Assembly: GCA_009823505.1 (NCBI GenBank)
Contig: VZQC01006589.1
Span: 2,355,847-2,419,846 of the forward strand
DNA length: 64,000 nt
From: Rhizomys pruinosus
Taxonomy: Eukaryota > Chordata > Mammalia > Rodentia > Spalacidae
Reading direction: 5' to 3'
Below, piece after piece: positions 21,391 through 31,150 of the stretch. Each line of letters starts with the position of its first letter. Within the stretch, counting starts at the first letter, position 1. Under the pieces are notes generated by a model. That model did not search any database. It was not told the origin of the DNA and saw nothing but the letters and a program-made list of their open reading frames with translations. The translations under genes and the position numbers were made by a program.

Positions 21391-21414
21391 TGCTATTCAA
21401 TAAAAATAATTTAT

Positions 21415-21566
21415 ATGGCTGGACATGCTGGCACATACCTTTAATCCCAGCACCCAGCAGGCAGGGGCAGACAAATCTTCATGAGTTTGAGGCCAGCCTG
21501 GTCTGCATAGTAAATTTCAAGCTAGCTGGGGCTACAGGGAGACCTGTATAAAAAGACCAGAAATTA
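21415..21566 (+). mobile_element. B1 SINE
   Basis: Complete but diverged B1. Confidence 0.9.
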
Positions 21567-21711
21567 TAATTTTTATTATATTTATCATTAAAATTCAGAT
21601 CCACTTTGTATAAATTCCTTACATTTAACTTCCTTCTAGTGGAAAAAGTTATTCTAAATTGAATTATTGTTTGCTAGAACTCTAGTAGCTATGAATGAAA
21701 ATGCAACTCAT

Positions 21712-21967
21712 GGGGCTGAAGAGATGGCCTAGCGGTTAAAAGCACAGACTGCTCTTACAGAGGACCCAGGTTCGATCCCCAGCACCCACATGGCGGCTGA
21801 GAACCATCTGTAACTCCAATTCCAGGAGACCTCCAGTTCCAGGGGAATCCGACACCCTCTTCTGACCTCCGCGGCATTGCACGACACGGGTGCACAAACC
21901 TACATGCAGACAGTACATTCATACACATAAAATAAATAAATAAAATATTAAAAAATTAAAAAAAAAA
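21712..21967 (+). mobile_element. B2 SINE with 17-bp internal duplication
   Basis: Complete B2 with the same extra 17 bp as the copy at 12400. Perfect 14-bp TSD GAAAATGCAACTCA at 21697-21710 and 21968-21981. Confidence 0.95.
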
Positions 21968-22139
21968 GAAAATGCAACTCACTTTCATGATGCCTATTCA
22001 AGCACTTAAAATAGGCCAGGAACTGTGTAAGCACTTAGCATAGCTCACTTAATCCTCATGATTAAGTCTATGAAGTAAATTCCTTCAGCAACTCTATTTA
22101 AAAATGGAGAAACTGAGTTAACATCTTCAGCTACTAAGT

Positions 22140-22420
22140 AACAGAGTTAGTGTGTGTTACATATGTGTGTGCATGCAGATGCCTGAGAGTCCACAAGTGC
22201 TGATCACCTTGGTTCTCTATCTGGTCTGGAACTTGCCCATTGGACTAAGCTGGATGGCCAATGAACCAAGAGATCCAGCTCTTTTCACCACCCCAGTGCT
22301 GCGACTCTAAGCATACACCACTGTGTCCAGCCTTCTTTTCATATGGAGTGTGGGGATCAAATGTAGGTCCTTGTGCTTTCAAGACAGCACTTTATGGACT
22401 GAGCCATCTCCTCATCCTCA
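22140..22420 (-). mobile_element. B4-type SINE
   Basis: Diverged minus copy with GGATGGCCAATGAACCAAG, TCTAAGCATACACCACTGTG and GGACTGAGCCATCTCC. Confidence 0.65.
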
Positions 22421-22937
22421 GAATTAGAAACTGAAGTGGATATCTTGGCTTTAGAGTCCTAGATTTTCAAAGGCTTGTTGCTTCCTTTCCCTATGTCCAT
22501 ATAGATAGTCTCTGGAACCTTTGGCTTTCCATCATAAATCACACTGTAGTAAGAATCTTTGAAGGGAAGCCTTAGTCCTTACCAGTTCATAATTTGTTGA
22601 GCTGGACATTTTGTGTTGACTAGCTCACTTATTTAAAGTTCTATTTTAGAGCTCTTTGTGATATTGAGTACAGAGAAATGAGTCCTTTGCATATGGTGAG
22701 AATATGTTCAGATACTTCCTTGTAAGTTTATTTTTTCTTATACTAACTTTATACATACAAACATGACAGCCAATTTAATTATCCAGTTCACTGATGAATG
22801 TATGTACTCAGATAATCACACCAAAATCAAGAAATACAATATTTTCATTACCCCAAACATCTCTTGGGCACATTAGAACTCCTACACATTTTTGAGCCCT
22901 GAATCCTTTGCCTATTATGCTTTGTTTAAAGAAATAA
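22421..22937. other. mostly unique DNA with possible ancient L1 fragment
   Basis: 22740-22890 (CCAAAATCAAGAAATACAAT, TTTTCATTACCCCAAA) resembles antisense ancient L1M sequence. The rest is not recognised. Confidence 0.4.
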
Positions 22938-22941
22938 ATAG

Positions 22942-23400
22942 ACAACACCAGCATGCGCCCAGCATGTGGTGTGAGTGGATTTCACCTGTGTCCTGCACAA
23001 CATCAGCATGTGAAAGACCAAGTGAGCCCCACCTGCTTTGGTGCTTTGGGCACCCCTCTGCCCCGTGGAGGCTTGGTATTACCTGGGACCATCCAACCTT
23101 CAGGTCCCAGCGTGTGACATAGGTGGAGTTAGATGCACACACAGCACACAGCACAACACCAGCATGCACCCAACATGTGGCATGAGCAGACTTCACCTGC
23201 GTCCTGCACAACATCAGCATGTGAAAGACCAGGTGAGCCCCACCTATCTTGGTGCTTTGGGCACCCCTCTGCCCCATGGAGGCTTGGTATTACCTGGGAC
23301 CATCCAACCTTTGGGTTCCAGTGTGAGATGTGGGTGGAGTTAGATGTGCACACAGCATAGAGCACAACACCATCATGCGCCCAGCGCATGGTGTGAGTTG
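22942..23400 (+). repeat. L1 5'UTR tandem monomers (211 bp)
   Basis: ACAACACCAGCATGC starts at 22942 and 23153 and a variant at 23364, giving two full 211-bp units and a short third. In mouse L1, monomers of similar length carry the promoter; a promoter role here is inferred from position just upstream of ORF1. Confidence 0.85.
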
Positions 23401-24187
23401 ACCAACAGGGTGGTGTATGGGCCAAGGTAGCAACCTCCCCCATCCCTCCTGCTCAGCCTGGGGGAGTGGTGGTGCACAGGATCTAGCAGGTGCACAGTAT
23501 TAGTGATTATAGTTTGTGCAGCCGATGTTGAGGCACCAGAATCCAAAGAAACAAATAAACAAATCCACATGCCAAAGACACAAAGGAAAAACAACATGGG
23601 AAAACTTCATAATAAATCCACACTGAACTCTACCAACCCTACAGAAGATTCCTACAATGAGATCTCCCTGGAAGGAAACCAAGACATGGAACTTAGAAGA
23701 ACAACTGAGGACATATTCAAAGAAATTAGAGAACTAAGGGAAGAGAATGAGAAACTCAAGAAGGACTAAGAGGGTGATAATGACAAATTTTGGAAAGAAC
23801 TAAGGGGAGAGATTGAGAAACTGAAGGACCTAGAGAGAGATAATGACAAATGTTGGAAAGAACTAAAGGGAGAAAATGACAAACTCTGGATGGAAGTGGA
23901 AATGATGAAAAGATCCCAGGCCAAAGTGAAAAAAGAAAATGATCAATGAACCAAGGAGCTACAAGATGAGAATGACAGGCTCCAGAAGAAGTGGAAATAC
24001 TAAAGAAATCACAGGATGAAATGAAAAAGGAAATTGAACATTCATCCAATCACCAAAAAGGGTGGGAAAAAGCCTCAGAAGCAGAAAGGAAGAAGCATAA
24101 AAATGAATATCAGACCTGCAGGATAACATGGACCAACTAGAGTGCTCAAGTAAAGATTATGAAAAAATTTTAAAAACACAACAGTGG

Positions 24188-26625
24188 TTACATGTAGGAT
24201 CCACAGAAGGGTTCGATGTTTATGGCAATCTGAGGCTTTTCTTCCTTTCAATGTTCAGACGGGTCAACCTTTCAGTTGCCACTTTTTGGTACATCCTACT
24301 CAATGCAAAGCTGTATCTTTTCTTTCTCAGCCATTAAGTTGGTGACATTTCGTCCTGTTGGAACAAACATATCTTTTCCCGTGGTTTAGTTTTAAAAAAT
24401 TTGAATTGCAAGGTTTTTTGACTAAAGGTTCATGTCTGGTCTGTATCCCCCCCCCCCTTTTTTTAACCCATGAGTCTCCAAAGGACAGTTGTATTATACA
24501 TAACCATAGGTGTGAAATCAAGCGACAGATGTCATCAATTTCACCATGATTTCAAATGTACCAAGTCCATTGTTTTGGGTGACCTATCATATGATGAACT
24601 TGGGAAGCAAACTTAATTTTACGTTACAATCATCTTAAAGAGAATGTTACAGTAATGTAGACTGTACAACAGAGAAAATTAAGAGAACATTTAAAATGAG
24701 TCCTAATGAAATTACTTCTAGGTGCACAAAGGGTTTTGATAATAGAGAGACTTGCTTGCCTTCACCCCCACAGAACAAGGAGAACATGACGATGATAAGT
24801 CGTTCTCCAACATGTAAATGGTTGAACAACTATTTTAGAGGTATATCTCTTATAAACCCGGTTAAGGTAAAATGCCTTCTTTTTTTATATTGAAAATTTT
24901 TATTGTGGGTTTTGCATTGTCGTACATCATTTTCAGATTAGATCAGGCATATGTTCTCTTTCCTTCCCACACCCCACCCCCACCCGCCAGCAGATCATGT
25001 TTTCTGCTCATAACTGTCCGCACTTTCAGGTTTGTTTTTTTTTCATTTTTTACTTAATGATAATCCATGAGTATAGGCATCCTTCGTGCAAAAACCAATC
25101 TACAGACTGTTGTGCCCAAACCCCCACAGTCCCACCATCAGTGGGGTGAAGGTTGTTGTTCAATCAAGGTGATCAAGCTGAGTGTCCGATCTACTATGTG
25201 GTTAGTTCCACCGTTCACCCCAAGCCAGCCTTACATTTACTAACCTACCGCCCCCTCTTCCGCAGATGTTTTCCCTAGCTTAGAATAGGGGCAACAGATG
25301 GATGAGAGTAAAACTTCCTCTCTCTCTTGTAGCTGAGTTGACTTGGATTCTGGTCATATTCTTCTTTATGACTAATAGACATAAGAACGTGAAAAGGATT
25401 ATACTCTGTTCAGAGACTCAAATTTTGATAGGATACTAAGTCCTTGGGCTATGCACTAGGCAAAAAAGTATATTAATGCAGGCGCTCTGACATCAGCATG
25501 GATTGTCTACCAGGGGATGTTGTTGCCACGGGGAATCCAAGCCCCCAAAAAAGGAGAAGGCTCTTGCCCCTAAGTGGGTGGATAGCCTGCAGGAGGAGAG
25601 GCATAAGACCCTGCTGCGAAGAACTGACGTTAAACACGGTGGATGTATTGAGACCGACACATGCAGGTGTACAGGATGCGCTACTGGAATGCCAGGAGGT
25701 GTTACCAAAGGCCACTACCAATAAACAAAGACGGGTCCTCCCTGAGACAAGCAAGGGACCTCCACCTCCAGCCACCAGCTACACCTTCACCTGCCCTGCG
25801 GAAATATGTGCAGCGGAGGAGGCCATGTGGCCTTATATCCCAAATCTAATTGGCTATTGCTCTCTCCTTGGAGGAATAACCCATGGCTGATGCCACAAAG
25901 CTTACATCCTTACGGTTTAGGAGATGTTATAAGCACAGTAAAGACCCTGTCATATTTAACAGCGGGGGTAAAATGTAATTCATGGAGAACTATGAAATCA
26001 TCCAAACATATGTGTCTATGCTCAAAGTAAACCGACCATAACGATTAGTTGCCTTAAATACCTATATATCTAATTGCTGTGCTTCATTAGTAGGATCGAA
26101 AGTGTCCTGGACACAACTTCATGGCCATGAAAGGAAACACCCGAATTACCAGAGTCCCAAGTCAACAGCTCCTAAGAGAGTGGACTGTTTTGATTCTCAT
26201 CCACCTGTGCCCCTTTTCTAAGCCTAGGGAACAATCTGCGGAAGAGGGGGCGTGGTAGAATGTAAAGGCTGCGATTGGGGTGAATGGTGAAACTACAGCG
26301 ATGTAGTCTGGACACTCATTTGATCAACTTGATTGAACAAACAACATGTCACCCCCCACTGGATGGTGGGGCTGTGGGGGTTTGGACACAACAGCCTGTA
26401 GATTGGTTTTGCACGAAGGATGCTTGTACTCATGGATTATCACTTATAGCTAAAAAAGGAAAAAAAAAAACAGAGAAAGATGCAAGACAGTTATGGCAGA
26501 ATACATGTTCTGGGATGGGGTGGGGGTGGGGGGGAAGGGAAAGGGAAAAATGCCTGATCTGAATTGGAAAATGATGTACGAAATGCACAAAGCATCAATA
26601 AAAAAAATTAAATTAAAAAAAAACA
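24188..26625 (+). mobile_element. unrecognised LINE-mobilised retroposon, copy 1
   Basis: A 2438-bp insertion in L1 ORF1 with duplication ACACAACAGTGG at 24176-24187 and 26626-26637, next to a TTAAAA context typical of L1 endonuclease. It ends in a G-rich purine tract (26512-26555), AATAAA and an A-rich tail. The first about 500 bp (24188-24688) is inverted relative to copy 2 at 38329-39928, as expected from twin priming. The rest is direct and carries a nested antisense copy. Open frames such as 25498-25890 and 25503-25724 are not shared intact with copy 2. I do not recognise the family. It could be a processed pseudogene family of a long non-coding RNA or a passenger with retroviral ancestry. 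Confidence 0.8.
24883..25360 (-). mobile_element. same retroposon family, nested 5'-truncated antisense copy
   Basis: Reverse complement of the 3'-terminal roughly 470 bp of the host element (26130-26610), starting with the poly(T) side. CTTCTTT at 24876-24882 and 25361-25367 is the TSD. Copy 2 lacks this block at the same point, which confirms it is an insertion. Confidence 0.82.
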
Positions 26626-27265
26626 ACACAACAGTGGAACAACCAGGAAATGTGGGACTCTATGAAAAGACCAATCCTCTGAATCATAGAGGAAGTAGAA
26701 GAATTCCAAGACCAGATCTTCAACAGGGTAATAAAAGAAAATTTCCCCAAACTGAAAAAAGACAAACCCATACAAATACAAGAAGCGCATAAAACACCAA
26801 ACAGACAGGGCCAGAAAAGAAATTTCCCATGCCATATAACTGTTAAAACACTAGATGTTTAAAACAAAGACAAAATACTGAAAGCCACAAGAGAAAAACA
26901 ACAAGTTACATATAAGGGGAAACCCATCAGAATCACAGCTGACTTCTCAGTGCAAACTATGAAAGCTAGAAGAATGTGGACTAAAGTATTCCCAGTACTA
27001 AATGACTTTAGATGCCAACCCAGACTAATACCCAGCAAAATGTCAATTATAGTTGAAGGAGAAAGAAGAATATTTCATGACATGAACAAGAAGAATGAAT
27101 ACATGTCTAAGAAAACAACACTTCAGGAAAATCCTCAAAGAAATCCAAAGAACAGAGGAAAGGAGCAACTATCCCTAAGCAATTAAAGAGAGAAATCAAT
27201 AAAAGCATAACAGAGTAAATACAAACCTAGACCAAGAATGCAAACAAAAAATAAGGTAAAAGGAA

Positions 27266-30200
27266 GCAACACACATCTCTCAATAATAACCTTAAATACT
27301 AATGGTCTAAACTGCCCAATCAAAAGGCATAGTCTGGGAGAATGGATTAGGAAACTGAACCCTTCTATATGTTGTCTACAATAAATCCATCTTACCATCA
27401 AGGACAGACACCACCTTAGAGTGAAAGGATGAAAAAAAATATTCCAAGTGAATGGTACCAAGAAACAAGCCAGAGTGACTAGTCTAACATCAGACAAAAT
27501 GGATCTCAAAGTAAAATTAATCAGAAGAGACAAAGAGGGCCATTACAACCTTGTCAAAGGAACAATGAACCATGAAGATTTCACAATCTTAAATGTCTAT
27601 GCACCAAACTCTGGTGCACTTTATAAACACTACTTTGTAGGACCTCAAGACACAGATTAATCCTAACACACTCCTAGTGGGGGACTTCAATACCCCACTG
27701 AGCCCCGTGGATAGATCAACAGGACAAAAAATAGAGAGCCATCAGAACTGAACAATAATAATACACCAAATGGACCTCACAGACATCTACAGAATATTCC
27801 ACCCAAACAATAGAGAATACACTTTCTACTCAGCACCTCATGGTACATTCTCCAAAACTGACCACATACTAGGGCACAAAAGAAACCTTAACAAATACAA
27901 AAGAATAGAAATTATTCCATGCATTCTATCAGACCACAGTGCAATAAAGCTCAATATGAACACATGGAGATTAAACAACACAATCCTGAATAATGAATGG
28001 GTCAGGGAAGAAATAAAGAGTGAGATAAAAGTATTCATGGAACTGAATGAAAAAGACAATACAATACAACAAAACCTGTGGGATACTTTAAAAGCAGTCT
28101 TGACACATTAAAAAAAAAAAAGAGAGAAAGGGAACAAATAAACGTCTAACACTGCAGCTAAAAACACTTGAGAGACAACAACAACTGAACCCTAAACCCA
28201 ACAGACAGGAAGAAATAACAAAAATCAGAGCAGAAATCAATGGAATAGAAACAAAACAATACATAAAATCAACGAATCCAAAAGCTGGTTCTTTGAAAAG
28301 ATAAACAAAATAGACAGACCTCTACCCCAGTTAACCAAAAAAAGAGAGAGCAACTCCAGATCAATAGTATTCGTGATGAAAGAGGAAACATCACAACAGA
28401 CAAAGAAAAGATCTATACAATCATATGGGAATAATTCAAAAATCTATACTCCACTAAATTTGAAAACCTAAGAGAAATGGATGAATATCTGAAATCCTGG
28501 GAACCAACAAAGCTTAACCAAAAAGAGATTGACAGTTTAAACAGACCCATAATATTTGGGGAAATTGAAGACGTAATTAAAAACTTCCCAACTATAAAAA
28601 GCCCAGGTCCAGATGGTTTCATGGCAGAATTCCATAAAACATTTAAAGAGGTCCTACAACCATTGCTACTCAAACTGTTCAGAAGGACACATAGAGAATT
28701 CTCCCAAACTCCTTCTATGAAGCCAGCATCACTCTAATAGCAAAACCAGGCAAAGATACAAACAAAAAAGAAAGCTGTAGACCCATCTCACTAATGAACA
28801 TAGATGGAAAAATTCTCAAGAAAATAGTGGCAAATCTCATGCAGACCCACATCAAAAAGCTCATCCATCATGATCAAGTTGGATTCATACCAGAGATGCA
28901 GGGATGGTTCAACATATGCAAATCAATAAATATCATAAAAAACATAAATGGAATGAAAGACAAAAACCACATGATCATCTCAATTGATGCAGAAAAAGCC
29001 TTTGACAAGATCCATCATCCCTTCATGTTTAAAGTCCTAGAGGGAATCAAACGGAAGGGAACATTCCTCAACATGCTCAAAGCCATATATGGTAAACCTA
29101 CTGCCAACGTCATCCTAAATGGAGAAAAATTGGAACCATTTCCCTTAAAGGTGGGAACCGGGCAAGCCTGCCCCTTATCGCCACTCCTCTTCAACATAGT
29201 GCTTGAAATGCTTGCTAGGGCAATAAGACAAGAGAAGGAAATTAAAGGAGTACTAATCAGAAAAGAAGAAGTTAAGCTATCTCTTTTTACAGATGATATG
29301 ATAGTTTACTTAAGTGATGCTAAAACCTCCACCAGAAAACTTCTAGAAATGATTAAGAGTTTTAGTAAAGTGGTGGGCTACAAAATTAACCTAGAAAAAT
29401 CAGTAGCCTTTCTTTACACCAAGAATAAACAAGTGAAGAAGGAATATAAGAAGACCTTCCCACTCACAATAGCCTCAAAAATAATAAAATACCTGGGAAC
29501 AAACCTAACCAAAGATACCAAAGGCCTCTACAACAAAAATTTTAAACCCTTGAAGAAGGAGACTGAAAATGACATCAAAAGATGGAAAGACCTCCAAATG
29601 CTCATGGATTGGGAAAATTAATATAATAAAAATGTCCATTTTACCCAAATTAACATACAGATTCAATGCAATCCCAATCAAAATCTCCATGAGCTTCTTC
29701 ACAGACCTGGAAAAAAATCCTTAAGTTCATATGGAAAAACAAAAGACCCTGAATAGCTAAAGCAACCCTGAGTGAAAAATGCAATACAGGGGGGATTTCC
29801 CTACCAGACCTCAAGCTATATTACAGGGCCATAGTCATAAAGACAGTCCGGTACTGGCTCAAAAACAGACCCATTGACCAATGGAACAAAATTGAAGATC
29901 CAAACTCGAGCTCATACAATTTCAACCACCTCATATTTGACAAAGGGGAAAAAAACTCAATGGAGGAAGGATAGCATATTCAGCAAATGGTGCAGGCAAA
30001 ATTGGCTCACCATTTGTAGAAGAACAAAATTAAACCCTTACCTCTCACCCTGTACAAAAATAAACTCCAAGTGGATCAAATATCTCAACATAAAACCTGA
30101 AACCCTGAAGGTGATACAAGAAAAAGTTGGCAGCAACCTACAAGACATAGCCGTAGGAAAAGACTTTCTAAATTAGACAGCAGCCGCACAGGAAATAAGG

Positions 30201-30317
30201 TCAACAGTCAACAAATGGGACCTCATCAAACTCAAAAGCTTCTGTACAGCAAAAGAAACTATCAAGGAAGTGAAGAGAAAACCCACAGAGTGGGAGAAAA
30301 CCTTTACTAGATTTACA
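27266..30317 (+). pseudogene. LINE-1 ORF2 (endonuclease/reverse transcriptase), broken
   Basis: ORF2 protein nicks target DNA and copies L1 RNA there. The endonuclease start is visible (LTIITLNTNGLN, 27270 on), followed by GDFNTPL (about 27680), SKTDH and LSDHS (to about 27950). The codon for the catalytic glutamate of the usual QETHL motif is a stop here (TAA, 27382-27384). Reverse transcriptase runs from about 28477 with SPGPDGF, then a frameshift near 28720, then a 275-codon open stretch (28794-29621). That stretch has [11 protein letters not shown] and the catalytic box FTDDM near 29287; both aspartates are kept but the usual alanine is threonine. After 29621 many stops and shifts appear, and the cysteine-rich end is missing. 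Confidence 0.92.
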
Positions 30318-30588
30318 GAGGTGAAAATAATTCAACATTTCAAGCATGTCGAATAAACTTTCTGAGTGGAGTAAAATTTAGAGAGAGGTATGTATTGTGT
30401 ATGAGCTAAAAGGTCTCTTGTGAGGTGAGGAAAGTGGCTCATTGTAGAAGGGACTGAACCTTTTTACAGGTTTAGGTGGGGAAGCAAATGATGCAGCTGA
30501 TGTTCTGGCCTACACTGTTGCTGCCAGGGTTGGATCCGCAACTCTTAAACATTTGTGCTGTGCCTTATAAAAGTTTGTGTCTTTGGGC
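30318..30588. other. apparently unique DNA
   Basis: Flank of the truncated L1. No L1 3'UTR is recognised in it. Confidence 0.5.
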
Positions 30589-30740
30589 TTTTTTTTTTTT
30601 TTTTTTTGAGACAGGTCTCTCTGTAGCCCCAGCTGTCCTAGAACTCACTCTGTAGACCAGGCTGGCCTTGAACTCACAAAGATCTGCCTGCCTCTGCCTC
30701 CCAAGTGGTAGGATTAAAGGCGTTTGCCACCACGCCCAGC
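30589..30740 (-). mobile_element. B1 SINE
   Basis: Full-length minus B1 with an 18-T tail. Confidence 0.92.
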
Positions 30741-30854
30741 AAGTCTTTGTTTATGTGTGTATAGATCAATAGAAGCAGTGTCACCTTCATTTCTAGTCCA
30801 TTTCAGAGATTTTTTACAGTCTAAAATCCTCTCTCTCGCCCCCCCCCGTTGCAT

Positions 30855-31150
30855 GTGCAACTCATGTGGACCTGTGCACATATGTGTATAAATGCATGTA
30901 CATGCAGGTGCATTGGAGACAATGCTGGGTGTCTTCTGAGATTGCCTTCTCTTATTTTTTGAGATGCTCAAAGAACCTCGAGCCACTGATTCAGCTAGCC
31001 TGGCTGGCCAGTGAAGCCCAGGATCCTCCTGTTTCCACCTTCCCGCTGCTGAAGTTACAGGTGCATGCCCCCGCACCCAGCTTTTACATGTGTGCTAAGG
31101 ATCTGAACTCAGGCCTTCATGCAGGCGCGGCAGAGCCATCTCCCTAGACC
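30855..31150 (-). mobile_element. B4-type SINE
   Basis: CTGGCTGGCCAGTGAAGCCC, TACAGGTGCATGCCCCCGC and GGATCTGAACTCAGGCCTTC in minus order. Confidence 0.75.

Larger units (their letters stand above)
23569..27186 (+). pseudogene. LINE-1 ORF1 (RNA-binding chaperone), broken
   Basis: ORF1 protein normally binds L1 RNA as a coiled-coil trimer. The likely start is the ATG at 23569 (MPKTQRKNN). Heptad-rich coiled-coil coding sequence follows (repeats of NDKxWKEL type, 23740-24000). After the inserted retroposon, the frame resumes at 26638 and encodes the RNA-recognition and C-terminal parts. These include RNFPCHITVKTLDV, VTYKGKPIRITADFS, MKARRMW and the CQPRL motif. Defects: stop at 23767-23769, another stop near 23947, a frameshift near 23990, a stop near 26860 and the 2.4-kb insertion. 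ORF1 ends at the TAA at 27184-27186. Confidence 0.88.
22938..30317 (+). mobile_element. LINE-1 with 5'UTR monomers, 3'-truncated
   Basis: Order on the plus strand: 5'UTR monomers, ORF1, short spacer, ORF2. A 2.4-kb retroposon interrupts ORF1. Both frames carry stops and frameshifts, so the copy is dead. Sequence stops matching L1 near 30317, before the end of ORF2. The C-terminal end of ORF2, the 3'UTR and the poly(A) tail are all missing. That is the reverse of the usual 5' truncation and points to a later deletion or rearrangement. No flanking TSD can be found for the same reason. Confidence 0.9.

Noticed and set aside
22892..23443. Open frames on both strands with internal repeats, considered as a repeat protein
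   Set aside because: They follow the 211-bp L1 5'UTR monomers; the non-coding promoter array explains them.
25498..25890. 130-codon frame in the retroposon as a conserved gene
   Set aside because: The same stretch in the copy at 38329 is broken by stops and indels, so it is not kept as a protein.
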